Positions 53,356-61,523 of a stretch of DNA of 64,000 nt are shown here, piece after piece. Both the position numbers and the translations under genes were made by a program. Where the stretch lies: positions 1 to 64,000 of the forward strand of contig JAMXFF010000040.1 in NCBI GenBank assembly GCA_025370845.1, in the 5' to 3' direction. This DNA comes from Laspinema palackyanum D2a (GTDB taxonomy: Bacteria; Cyanobacteriota; Cyanobacteriia; Cyanobacteriales; Laspinemataceae). Position 1 is the stretch's first letter, and every line of letters begins with the position of its first letter. Under the pieces are notes generated by a model. It was not told the DNA's origin. It did not search any database and saw nothing but the letters and a program-made list of their open reading frames with translations.

Positions 53356-53886
53356 TCACCCTATCATCCGAGTCAAAGAAGCAGCTTGGGGCCGGGTTTC
53401 CCGTTCGCCATAATCTCGGATTTGGCTCCACTCCCAGTCCATCGCCACTGCGAGTCTAAGCGTCAAGCCATTCCGAAACAAGACATAGGGATGAACCTCC
53501 TCAACCACATCGGCAATCAATCGGCCCCGAACATCGCGACCCAGCCCTTCTTCTGCGGCTTTCCACCAGGTTGTACCAGGGCTTTCAAAGCGCGGGTCAG
53601 CTAATATTTCGTCAGACCACGACGCATTTAGGTTACGCGATATCCACCGTTCTTGTAAGGCTTGAACCAGTCCAGCACTGGGATATTGGAGCGGCTTATT
53701 GTCTTCTTTCTCCCGATAGATTGCCCATAAAATGAAGGTTTGCAGAATGCTCTCAAAATCATCGAAACATTGGTCTAGTGCTTCCACCACATCCGCACGG
53801 CCTAGGTCTACCCGTAACCCTTTGAGTGCGTATTTGTACTTCCGAAAGATTTCTTGTTTGATTTGCTCATCGTCTAGGTAATCCAT
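53356..53886 (-). CDS. Hypothetical plasmid protein
   Basis: 176 residues, highly helical start (MDYLDDEQIKQEIFRKYKYA), then conserved-looking VHPYVLFRNGLTLRLAVAMD. Start ATG 53886. Not recognised. Confidence 0.6.
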   Translation of the reverse strand: MDYLDDEQIKQEIFRKYKYALKGLRVDLGRADVVEALDQCFDDFESILQTFILWAIYREKEDNKPLQYPSAGLVQALQERWISRNLNASWSDEILADPRFESPGTTWWKAAEEGLGRDVRGRLIADVVEEVHPYVLFRNGLTLRLAVAMDWEWSQIRDYGERETRPQAASLTRMIG

Positions 53887-54460
53887 CGCGGCTCCTTGGA
53901 ATTATCCTAATATTTTGTAATTATTTTCCTAAGATTATATCACAATTTTACCCCAGGTTTCAACTGGAATATGTAGCTAAATTTACCCGTTGATTGTGAT
54001 GGTTAATCACAGAATGGTCACCGGGTTTGATGCGGGTCAGTGTTGGCGGATTGGTCGAGTTGCGATCGCCATAGCCAAACTGTCAGCGGCGGCAGTTATC
54101 TGGTTTGTCGAGTTGCGATCGCCTCGGACAAACTCTCAGAACTGAGACTTATCGGGTTGGCTTCGGTTGCGATCGCATCTCTCAAACTGCCAGAACTGGC
54201 ACTTTAGCTTTGCTGCCACCGTTGCGATCGCCTCGTCCCAAACTGTCGGATCCGGCACTTATCTGATTGGTCCAACCGGCGATCGCCTCCCACAATAACT
54301 GTCAGAACTGGCACTTATTTGATTGGTTTCACCGGCGATCGGTTCTCTCAAACTATCAGAACTGAGACTTATCTGATTGCCACAGTTGCGATCGCCTCAG
54401 ACAAACTGTCAGCCCCGACACTTATCTGATTCGCCCAACGGAGAGAGGGCTTATCACTTG
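53887..54460. repeat. Regular palindrome/HIP1 array
   Basis: About seven palindromes from 54079 to 54425 at about 58-base intervals, with a GCGATCGC between most pairs. This is the best example of the alternating pattern. The first 150 bases are unique and AT-rich and form the leader of the minus gene. Confidence 0.75.
54062..54069. repeat. HIP1 octamer (example)
   Basis: GCGATCGC, found dozens of times through the window. This octamer is over-represented in many cyanobacteria and supports a cyanobacterial origin. Confidence 0.9.
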
Positions 54461-54548
54461 TATCAAAACTTTGCAAAATCCGGGCAATGCCTTGACTTAA
54501 ATCTGGTAAAATAAATTAAATAGGCCGGAATGAGCAAACACTCCGACC
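54461..54548 (+). promoter_or_regulatory. Conserved promoter and leader hairpin of copy B
   Basis: TATCAAAACTTTGCAAAA (54461-54478), a TTGACT/TAAAAT region and hairpin arms GGCCGGAATG (54523) and CACTCCGACC (54539). Same arrangement as copy A, so a shared regulatory unit. Confidence 0.6.
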
Positions 54549-54583
54549 CTAAGCCAACCCCTGACATCACCAGGAGCCGACAA

Positions 54584-55660
54584 ATGCATAATACCTCATT
54601 TTCGAGCGGTGCGTTCTATTCGAGCGTACTCGGAGAAGTTTCACACCCGATTAACATCATTCGGGAATATCGCCGCGTGCTTCCCAAGTCCGCAGCCCGT
54701 ATCGTTTCCGCCCTTGATGGGTGGGTGCGGACTCATCAAAAAGACCCGAAAAAATATTCTTGTCCCGAGTGGGTTTATGCCCCGGCGGACACTCTTTCTA
54801 AACAAATCGACTTATGCCGTGACACTGTGCAACGGTGGTTAAACTGGTTGGTTGAGCAAGGATACCTAATCCGCCAACGAGCTTACCGCTGGCCCACCGA
54901 CCGGGCATATAAATATTGCATATCCGATAAGCTGTGGTCTGCCCTCCAGTTTGAGCATTGGAACGCCCAACCCTTCAGCTTTACAGACGAAAATCAGGCA
55001 ATGGACAGCCGGAAACCAGAAAATGCAAAGCAGATGTTTCAGCCATCGACTGCACGAAAACCGGCCATATCTTATCTCTCTCTTAAATCCACAAAAGCTC
55101 CTACCCATCAAGAGGGTGGGACCGCTTGCGCGGAAGAACAAGAGGCCCCCACGACATCTCTGGTAACCCCGAAGCCCCAGACAAAATCCCTGGCTTCGCA
55201 GCAACACTCTTCGATTGAGGCAAGTGTTCCGGCGGTTGCAAGTAATGAATCTGAAATAATCACTCAACACCGAGAGGAGCCAGCTTCTAAGCAAACGGTG
55301 ACGGTTGAGGCAACTGTTCCAGCGGTGGTAGCGCGACCGCAGGAAACCAACCTGACTCAGGAAGTTAAGGACAAGTTAGCGGGCTGTCAGATTCCTTTAG
55401 ATAAAAAGGTAGTCGAGGCGATTGAGAAGCACCATATTTCCCAGGTTTACGCGGCTTTGGCGCACGTTGAGGCGACTTGGGAGACCATTGAAAATCCTCG
55501 GGGTGTCTTCCTCTTCCAGCTACCGCAGAAACCTATCGAACGGTTAGGGTCACTGTTGCCGGTTTATACCGTTGAGACTGCACCGGGAACTGAGATAGAA
55601 GCCTCTGAGCCACCGGCGGGGTTCTTTGACTCCCTGCGGAAAAGGTTTGGGCGGAAGTAG
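54584..55660 (+). CDS. Winged-helix replication-type plasmid protein, copy B
   Basis: 358 residues from ATG 54584, preceded by AGGAG seven bases upstream. N-terminal 120 residues closely match copy A (SHPINIIREYRRVLPKSAAR, CRDTVQRWLNWLVEQGYL). C-terminal part (VYAALAHVEATWETIENPRG, VFLFQLPQKP) matches the initiator at 38839 instead. This mosaic makes exchange between initiator genes likely. Initiator function is inferred. Confidence 0.75.
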   Translation: MHNTSFSSGAFYSSVLGEVSHPINIIREYRRVLPKSAARIVSALDGWVRTHQKDPKKYSCPEWVYAPADTLSKQIDLCRDTVQRWLNWLVEQGYLIRQRAYRWPTDRAYKYCISDKLWSALQFEHWNAQPFSFTDENQAMDSRKPENAKQMFQPSTARKPAISYLSLKSTKAPTHQEGGTACAEEQEAPTTSLVTPKPQTKSLASQQHSSIEASVPAVASNESEIITQHREEPASKQTVTVEATVPAVVARPQETNLTQEVKDKLAGCQIPLDKKVVEAIEKHHISQVYAALAHVEATWETIENPRGVFLFQLPQKPIERLGSLLPVYTVETAPGTEIEASEPPAGFFDSLRKRFGRK

Positions 55661-55661
55661 A

Positions 55662-55738
55662 GACGCCATGCCCTTGGTGAATGTGTTGCTACAGGCGTCG
55701 AATTTCGCCATGTGGCGGTAAAGTCTACACACCAAGGG
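55662..55738 (+). other. Nested hairpin element after copy B
   Basis: CCCTTGGTG (55671-55679) pairs with CACCAAGGG (55730-55738). Inside are CGCC-ATGT-GGCG (55706-55717) and a GACGCC/GGCGTC pair. No T-run. May be a structured RNA or DNA element. Confidence 0.5.
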
Positions 55739-55790
55739 ATACAGCCAAAAAATACTACCAATCTTCTAGGGAAAATTAGGGAGAGTTAAA

Positions 55791-56465
55791 ATGAATATTC
55801 CACAAGAGCAGGTGTTGGCTCTGTTGGAGTCCCCCGATGAATTTCCGGTGGATTTCGATTTGGCCTATCAATGGATTGGTTATACCCGCAAAAGCTCTGC
55901 TAAGAAAAAACTGGTCAACAATTTTGAGGAAGATTTCGATTATTCTGTAGCTACGAGCGTCGAATTGCGCCGAACGGCGCTAAAATCCAGACAGCAAGGG
56001 TTACAGCTAAAAAATGGAGGCAAACCTCTTGAGAAAATTTTCCTGACGATTGACTGCTTTAATCAACTGGCGATGATGGCGGGGACGGACCAAGGTCGCA
56101 GCGTCCGCAAATATTTTATCCAGTGCGAACGGCAATTCAAGAAAATCCGGCAGTCTGCCTCGGAGTCCCAACCAATCGAACCCACTGCGGAACAACTGGA
56201 TTTTATGCGATCGCGTCTCTGGGAAAAAGCTGAGTTAGAAGGGGAGCCGATGCCTGCTGCCGATGTCATGGAACGGGCCGGATTCCATCGGGTTCGACGG
56301 CTGCCTAGTTTAGCCTTGACCGATGGCGTTCCAATTCGTCAGTGCTGGTCTCAAATGACCCTGAAAGAACAATGCGAGTGGGTTTACCGACAAGAGCAAT
56401 ATCCTCCCGCCGAGCGAGATTTGTTCTATTTTGACCTTTGCCATAGCTCTCACTTTGGCCGTTAA
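55791..56465 (+). CDS. AntA/MSV199-type phage antirepressor
   Basis: 224 residues. FPVDFDLAYQWIGYTRKSSA then KKLVNNFEEDFDY and IFLTIDCFNQLAMMAGTDQG and RSVRKYFIQCERQ are typical of the AntA/MSV199 antirepressor module (20-120). The rest contains an HTH-like tail. GGGAG precedes the ATG. Companion to the BRO protein at 44136. Confidence 0.8.
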   Translation: MNIPQEQVLALLESPDEFPVDFDLAYQWIGYTRKSSAKKKLVNNFEEDFDYSVATSVELRRTALKSRQQGLQLKNGGKPLEKIFLTIDCFNQLAMMAGTDQGRSVRKYFIQCERQFKKIRQSASESQPIEPTAEQLDFMRSRLWEKAELEGEPMPAADVMERAGFHRVRRLPSLALTDGVPIRQCWSQMTLKEQCEWVYRQEQYPPAERDLFYFDLCHSSHFGR

Positions 56466-56816
56466 TGTGAGAATAGATTGTTACTGAGTTGGGCAATGCT
56501 GCTTTTGCCGGTGTTGCCCCTGGGTGGCGATAACTGTCACCGCTGACAGTTATCTGGAAATGGAATCAACCGATCGCCCCGCCGGAGATAACTCTCAGGT
56601 CTGACACTTATCCGATTGAGTCAGGGTCGATCGCCTCTCCTCCAAACCCGACACTTTAGGGGGGGAACGGATTCGGTTGCGATCGCCTCTCCTCGATGAC
56701 AGTGGAATCTTGCCGGTGGCGAGGGTCCCAGGAAAAAGGCCCCAGGAAGGGCTAGGGCCAAATTGTGGAAGGTTCTAGGTCAACTTTTTGCGATCGGCAC
56801 TTTCATCAGGTGGCTG
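56466..56816. repeat. Palindrome cluster
   Basis: Palindromes near 56528, 56587 and 56640 with HIP1. Also a simple GCCAGTGGC-type stretch. No gene is seen. Confidence 0.55.
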
Positions 56817-56969
56817 TTATTTTTTGTCCATCGTTTGAGACACCTTGCAAACCACTGTCACCGCTTGAGGAATCCCCAGATACAGTTGGTTGGGAGCTTG
56901 CCACACATAGAAGCCGATGATAGTTAACCCGATACCTGCTGGAATGAGGGTTTTCGTTTTATGATTCAT
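56817..56969 (-). CDS. Small membrane protein
   Basis: 50 residues, MNHKTKTLIPAGIGLTIIGF then YVWQAPNQLYLGIPQAVTVV. One hydrophobic segment. Ribosome site weak. Adjacent to the hairpin element at 57015. Confidence 0.45.
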   Translation of the reverse strand: MNHKTKTLIPAGIGLTIIGFYVWQAPNQLYLGIPQAVTVVCKVSQTMDKK

Positions 56970-57014
56970 GGTTAAGAACCCCGCTCAAAAGCGACAAATA
57001 AAGAACAGAAGTCG

Positions 57015-57124
57015 AACTCCTGCGCCAACAGGAGTTTGACAATGGGCAAGCAGTGGGAGGAGTTGGCGCTTCTCCCATTTGCTTGTTCCATATATGGTGG
57101 AAGTGGTGAAAGTCGTTCACGACT
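57015..57124. ncRNA. Candidate structured RNA with complementary loops
   Basis: H1: AACTCCTG/CAGGAGTT (57015-57036) with loop CGCCAA. H2: about 14 bp including TGGGAG/CTCCCA (57044-57088) with loop GAGTTGGCGCTT. GCGCCAAC of H1 (57022-57029) is complementary to GTTGGCGC of H2 (57062-57069), so the loops can pair. H3: AGTCG/CGACT at 57111-57124. No open frame fits. Kissing loops are found in plasmid copy-control RNAs. Strand not determined. Confidence 0.5.
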
Positions 57125-57292
57125 CTGACCCCCAGTCGCTCAATCCTAATCGGGTGAAAATTTAGTTTCTAGGCTTGCCCATGTGTTCTGACCAAAGAGT
57201 ATATGCAGAAATGATGGGACCTCTCTCCAAACCATCGCCCCAAAAAAAAGCGGCAGGTATTCACCCACCGCAATAACTCTCAGACCTGAGAC

Positions 57293-57913
57293 TTATCTCT
57301 TTCGCCAATCCCAAGGAGCAACGGCCCCCGACTGTTTCCAAATGGCCCTATTAGATTCTTCGGCTGATTTTTCAGAAGCCTCCAAAGCCGCACGGTTCGG
57401 GCAACTGGACCAATACTGCTTATAGGCCCAGGCGTGGCCCGTAACGATTAGAACCGAGTTGAGCAGTTCCTCATTGGAGGTTCCCGGTTCGCTCCAAACT
57501 TCGGCTACCCATCTGCCGTAACGGTCTTTCTCCACAAAAGTTAAGCCCACTTTTCCCCCGCCGCGTTCAACGGCAGCACGGAGAAACTCGGCGGATTCCT
57601 TCCCCCCGGGTTGGTTTTTCTCTGGCGCATCAATCCCACAAAACCTGACCTTTCGTTCCTCTCCATCTTTTTGAACCGTGACGGTATCCCCGTCTGAAAT
57701 CCTTGTCACTTGCCAGATTTCAGAAAATTCACTTTGGCCGGATTCCCAAGGTTCTGTGTAAATCCCGATCGCCTCTGGGTCTTCGCGCCTGACTGAGATA
57801 ACCGAACCGGGACCGGCAGATACTCCGATTCGAGTGTACGCGCCATAGACCACGGCGATTACTCCGATGATGGGAGCGGCCCAATTAATTGTTTGCTGAA
57901 TTTTCTTGTTCAT
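57293..57913 (-). CDS. Membrane-anchored staphylococcal-type nuclease
   Basis: 206 residues. N-terminal membrane segment (10-27), then SNase domain. ISDGDTV has Asp76, KVRFCGIDAPE supplies Arg90, Asp95 and Glu98, and DRYGRWVAEV has Arg134. All residues of the SNase active site are present. It can cut DNA and RNA outside the inner membrane. Overlaps the HlyD-like gene by 29 bases, so co-transcribed. Confidence 0.85.
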   Translation of the reverse strand: MNKKIQQTINWAAPIIGVIAVVYGAYTRIGVSAGPGSVISVRREDPEAIGIYTEPWESGQSEFSEIWQVTRISDGDTVTVQKDGEERKVRFCGIDAPEKNQPGGKESAEFLRAAVERGGGKVGLTFVEKDRYGRWVAEVWSEPGTSNEELLNSVLIVTGHAWAYKQYWSSCPNRAALEASEKSAEESNRAIWKQSGAVAPWDWRKR

Positions 57914-58694
57914 CTCGGTCTGGGTCGATGGTGACTTCTATATTTATATTGCGGTCAGTTTGATTCAAAACTTTCACCCGCCGCACAGTTCCATCAACAG
58001 GCGATCGCACCACGGCGAGTCTATCCAGTTTGTCCTCAACTTCCGCAGCTTGTCGCAACAAAAGCCCTAACTGATATTGTTGCCGTTGCTGGGATTCCGC
58101 GACTCGCTGCTGTTGGATGCTGTGCTCGTAAAGTGATTGCTGATATTGATTCCGGGCGTTCGCCAAATCAGCTACGGCCATTTGCAGATTGATAGCCGCC
58201 TGGATTTTCTGCTGTTGCAAATCAGTGGAGGCTTTCAGGGCTTGATAATCGCCAACCTCTTGCAGATTAATCGGTCTGAATCGTTTCTGAGGCAAGGGGA
58301 TTTGTTCGAGCATTTCCAGGTTTGCCTTGGCTTCGGCGATCGCAATTTCCTGGCGGGAAAAATCCGGCTCAGGCAATGGGGCAAGTGGTGGTAACGGTTT
58401 CCGCGCTTGTTCGATCGCCATGTTCAGAGCGTCCCGCTGACTTTCCAGGGTGAGCCTTTGTTCAGTGCGATCGCTGAGTAAATCACCAGCACTCACCCGG
58501 TCCCCTTCACGAACTTTCACGTCATCGAGGGAAGAAACTGACAGGTTGATTCGATGGCGTCTCATTCTAATCTCGCCCCCAGGAGCCGAACTCTCTTCAA
58601 TAATTGGCTCTAGGGGCCTCACTGAATCCGATTGAGAGGAAGTCGGAAGGGACCACCCCATGATTATCAAAATTGCTAAAACCAAATATTTCAT
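57885..58694 (-). CDS. HlyD-like membrane-fusion protein
   Basis: 269 residues. Signal/anchor start MKYLVLAILIIMGWSLPTSS, lipoyl-like half (DDVKVREGDRVSAGDLL), coiled-coil hairpin (110-215) and second lipoyl half (VRSPVDGTVRRVKVLNQTD). Periplasmic adaptor architecture, but the inner-membrane transporter partner is not next to it. The nuclease gene follows directly. Confidence 0.8.
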   Translation of the reverse strand: MKYLVLAILIIMGWSLPTSSQSDSVRPLEPIIEESSAPGGEIRMRRHRINLSVSSLDDVKVREGDRVSAGDLLSDRTEQRLTLESQRDALNMAIEQARKPLPPLAPLPEPDFSRQEIAIAEAKANLEMLEQIPLPQKRFRPINLQEVGDYQALKASTDLQQQKIQAAINLQMAVADLANARNQYQQSLYEHSIQQQRVAESQQRQQYQLGLLLRQAAEVEDKLDRLAVVRSPVDGTVRRVKVLNQTDRNINIEVTIDPDRDEQENSANN

Positions 58695-58725
58695 AAATCT
58701 CAGATTGCTAACTGTGTGTTTCGTG

Positions 58726-58842
58726 TCTCATTTTTGAGAATGGTAGTCTCATTTTTGAGAATCTGAGTCTCAAGAATGAGATTTTCAGTCTCATTTTTGA
58801 GAAAGTTGTCTCATTTTTGAGAAAATTGTCTCAAGGCTGAGA
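58726..58842 (+). repeat. Second iteron array
   Basis: Six TCTCA-N4-TGAGA units begin at 58726, 58747, 58768, 58789, 58809 and 58829 (spacing 21, 21, 21, 20, 20). All six keep both 5-base arms exactly. Same unit and spacing as the array inside the initiator gene. Confidence 0.85.
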
Positions 58843-58918
58843 AAATTAAAGGCTGAAACCGTTGCTGTGTAAGCGTTCTGCAAGCTCTCATACTCTTTCA
58901 GACTATTCAGACTTAAAG

Positions 58919-58945
58919 ACCACCAGATTAAGAGGGTGGCGGGTG
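58919..58945 (+). repeat. Hairpin motif shared with initiator gene
   Basis: CCACC...GGTGGCGGGTG, similar to 39299-39327 and 39549-39560 in the initiator gene. Lies after the array in both places. Confidence 0.6.
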
Positions 58946-58957
58946 TGATTTTTTTTC

Positions 58958-60019
58958 TCAGAATCCGGAGGGGCGGACAGAGAAAACTTTGACTTGCAAG
59001 GTCCCTAGTCCGTATTGGTCGTCAAGGTCCCTGATTGCCTGTTCAATCGGGTGATAGTTTAGGGTGACACTCGTTCCGGAAACTGTCAGCGTTGAGAGTT
59101 TGCGCGGGTCAACCACGGGCTTGATATCCTCGGGAAAATCCACGGCGATCGCCCCGGTGACAAAGATGGCCCCCTCGGGATATTGCGCTTGCAGTTCCTT
59201 CAGCCGTGGGGTGATGGGTTCATCGTCGAAGGTCACAGCTTCAATGGTGGTTTGATTTTCTTCCCCGCGCTGGAACTTAATCGAATCGGTGAGGATTTGG
59301 CCGGTGGAGCCGGTGCGGTAGATGCCGCCGTCTTTGGCAATGACAAACTCGTTGCCTTCTTGTCCGAGGGTCCAGTATTTCCCATCAGCGCGGGTTCTGT
59401 CGCTGGTAGCAATTCCCTTGATTTCGGCATAGACCAAATGGGTTGCAGCGTATTGGTTATATTGCGAGTAAACCGCATCTTTCACCCCGATGCTCGTCCC
59501 CGCGAACTGCACCAAGTTTGTGCCGCCGGTGGCGAATGGCTGCAAGATGAACAAGGAGGATGCGATCGCCACTGAAACAGCAAGCACCCACAGTTCCCCG
59601 GTCCCGCCGGTTCTCAATCTTTTCTTGTCCCAGCTTGACCCGCTGTAACACCAAACTGGATGGGGCCAAAACAACTGACAGCCCTTGACTGTGAACGTAT
59701 CCGCCACGATGCTGATGAATGTCCCGAGCCAGAGCGCCAGCCATTCGGTTCTGGGTAACCCGAGCCATCGGCAGGGAAACCACCAGGCGGCTGCGACAAA
59801 TGCGATCGCCACGAATGAATGAGAAGCGCTCCGGTGCGGAAACTTGCTCTCAATCCAATTGGACAGCGGATAGCAAACCTGCCCGATTAGGCTGGTGGTT
59901 GTGTCAATGTCGGGCAGTTGGGACCCCAGGATTGCCAGACCAAAAACCATCGGGTCTGAACTGGAAAGAAGAAGCGGCACGGTTGCCCCGGCGAGGGCCG
60001 CGTGAGTAATCGACATCAT
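58958..60019 (-). CDS. YdjM/DUF457-family membrane protein
   Basis: 353 residues. THAALAGA, LPDIDTTTSLIG, HRSASHSF and a D-x-x-T segment with LFWP are the metal-dependent hydrolase-like signatures of the family. Several membrane segments occupy residues 5-165. The C-terminal half is soluble and contains a 24-bp palindrome (59079-59102). Next to the par operon. Function of the family is not known with certainty. Confidence 0.75.
   Translation of the reverse strand: MMSITHAALAGATVPLLLSSSDPMVFGLAILGSQLPDIDTTTSLIGQVCYPLSNWIESKFPHRSASHSFVAIAFVAAAWWFPCRWLGLPRTEWLALWLGTFISIVADTFTVKGCQLFWPHPVWCYSGSSWDKKRLRTGGTGELWVLAVSVAIASSLFILQPFATGGTNLVQFAGTSIGVKDAVYSQYNQYAATHLVYAEIKGIATSDRTRADGKYWTLGQEGNEFVIAKDGGIYRTGSTGQILTDSIKFQRGEENQTTIEAVTFDDEPITPRLKELQAQYPEGAIFVTGAIAVDFPEDIKPVVDPRKLSTLTVSGTSVTLNYHPIEQAIRDLDDQYGLGTLQVKVFSVRPSGF
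59079..59102 (+). repeat. Palindrome inside YdjM-type gene
   Basis: GAAACTGTCAG-CG-TTGAGAGTTTG; translated on the minus strand as KLSTLTVSGT. In frame and stop-free. Confidence 0.7.
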
Positions 60020-60130
60020 AAGTTTGTCACTCCCTGAGTTTATGTGGGTATCAATTCAGGATAAGAATTTTTGCTCGGTTTGTCAGAACCCATGTCTAGC
60101 AAAGGTTTTAGAAACACATATAAACTGTTA

Positions 60131-60300
60131 AAGATATTAGACCATTAAACCTTTAACCGTTTAAACTTTAAAGCCTTATACCGGGCCAATCTGGGAGGAT
60201 TAAACCTATTAAGGTATTAGACCATTAACCCTTTAACCTCTAAGATATCTCACTGAATTAAAGTAAAAAGGGTTAAACCTAGGAAGGTATTAGACCTTTA
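60131..60300 (+). promoter_or_regulatory. Repeated sites upstream of parA (centromere/operator)
   Basis: Three copies of AAGGTATTAGACC(A/T)TTA-type sites at 60131, 60211 and 60284, each with an AT-rich TTAAACC motif in front. The last lies ten bases before parA. The reverse complement occurs after parB at 61456. Confidence 0.7.
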
Positions 60301-60309
60301 TCGGTTGTT

Positions 60310-61029
60310 ATGTTAAAAGTTGCTATTTTCAACTTCAAGGGTGGAACGGCTAAAAGCACCACCACACTCAACCTCGGTGCTTGCCTTGCCACTAAAAAGC
60401 GGTCTCTGTTGCTTGTCGATTTGGACGGACAGCGAACCCTTTCCTTTGGTCTCGGACTCGACGGCCAAAAACCCACGGCCCTTGATTGGCTCCAGGGTAA
60501 AGCGGTGACGCCCCGAGAGACCTCAATCAAGAACCTCTCGCTCATCCCCGGTGACTTGGGGTTATTTCAACTGGATGCCGAATCGGATTTATTCGGTCCA
60601 GCGCTGGCGAAAGTGAATCAGTTTGATGTTTGTTTAATGGACTGCGCCCCCGGGTTGACCGTTACCTCGGTTCAGGCGATTTTGAGTTGCGATCGCATCC
60701 TGGTTCCGGTCATCAGCGAACCCGCCGCACTCAAGGGACTCTCGGAAGCGGTTGAGTTGATTCGGGATGAGCGGCCCCAGTTGCCGATAGATGTCGTGCG
60801 CTGCCGGTATCGGAAAAGGTTGACCCTCACGGTTGAGTCAGATTTGCTTCTGTTCGAGGCGGCTCCCGAGTTGGATTTTAGGCTACTCAATACCTGCATC
60901 CCGGATAACATCTCGGTTGCTGAATCTATCGCCCATCAGAAACCCGTCACCAGCTATGCGTCTGGTTCCGCTGGGGCGAAGGCTTATAAGGCACTGGCTA
61001 AAGAATGCGTGGAGGGTTGGAATGTCTAG
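60310..61029 (+). CDS. parA: ParA partition ATPase (small type)
   Basis: 239 residues. Deviant Walker A KGGTAKST at residues 10-17, LLLVDLDGQ and CLMDCAPG. No N-terminal HTH, so a type Ib ParA. Moves plasmid copies apart together with the adjacent site-binding protein. It overlaps the next gene by 8 bases. Upstream repeats probably act as both operator and centromere. Confidence 0.88.
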   Translation: MLKVAIFNFKGGTAKSTTTLNLGACLATKKRSLLLVDLDGQRTLSFGLGLDGQKPTALDWLQGKAVTPRETSIKNLSLIPGDLGLFQLDAESDLFGPALAKVNQFDVCLMDCAPGLTVTSVQAILSCDRILVPVISEPAALKGLSEAVELIRDERPQLPIDVVRCRYRKRLTLTVESDLLLFEAAPELDFRLLNTCIPDNISVAESIAHQKPVTSYASGSAGAKAYKALAKECVEGWNV

Positions 61030-61456
61030 TAAAAAAATGGGGGGAAAGTTGTCAAAGCTCTCTCAGTTCTCGGGAATCCGACAAGAATCTCAACCGGCAG
61101 AATCTGAACCCGTCGAAGTTGTCGAAGTTGTCGAAGCCCTCGAACCTGAAGCCGTTGAACCTAAAGCCCTTCCAGCCCCCAATGCACAATCTTCCTCTAA
61201 GGATAAAGCCAAACGGAAAACTCGCGCCAAGGAGAAACAAGTCACGGTGAATATCAAGATTTTGGGACACCAGAAAGACTGGCTCTCGGAGACCGCCCAA
61301 ACTATCCGCGATAACAACGAGGACCCGGTGGCTCCGGCTGACCGCGTTTATCCTCAGCACTTGATTCAAGTGGCGATAGATTTGCTCCAATCTTCCGAGG
61401 TGGATTGGTCCAAAATCCGCAATGTGGAAGAGTTGAGAGGTCATTTAAAGCTATAA
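61022..61456 (+). CDS. parB: ParB-like centromere-binding protein
   Basis: 144 residues. N-terminal basic start, a glutamate/proline-rich linker (about 25-60), and a C-terminal part (KQVTVNIKILGHQKDWLSET, VYPQHLIQVAIDLL) that fits a ribbon-helix-helix. Type Ib partition partners have this size. Overlaps parA. Its last codons run into a perfect dyad. Confidence 0.75.
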   Translation: MSSKKMGGKLSKLSQFSGIRQESQPAESEPVEVVEVVEALEPEAVEPKALPAPNAQSSSKDKAKRKTRAKEKQVTVNIKILGHQKDWLSETAQTIRDNNEDPVAPADRVYPQHLIQVAIDLLQSSEVDWSKIRNVEELRGHLKL

Positions 61457-61479
61457 AGGTCTAATACCTTTATAGCTTT
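61447..61479. promoter_or_regulatory. Perfect 14-bp dyad at end of par operon
   Basis: AAAGCTATAAAGGT-CTAAT-ACCTTTATAGCTTT. The centre contains GGTCTAATACC, reverse of the upstream site. The dyad overlaps the parB stop. Confidence 0.75.
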
Positions 61480-61483
61480 AGAT

Positions 61484-61523
61484 AATGGTGGCGAATTTCG
61501 TGGCAAATTTCGTCACCATTTTT
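61484..61523 (+). terminator. Terminator of par operon
   Basis: AATGGTGGCGAA pairs with TTCGTCACCATT, followed by TTTGAA. Confidence 0.65.

Noticed and set aside
53887-54460. CRISPR array
   Set aside because: The units are regularly spaced, but the palindromes vary and the intervals contain conserved HIP1 rather than unique spacers. No cas genes are present.
57015-57124. tRNA or retron RNA
   Set aside because: No cloverleaf, T-arm or CCA features, and no reverse transcriptase gene in the window.
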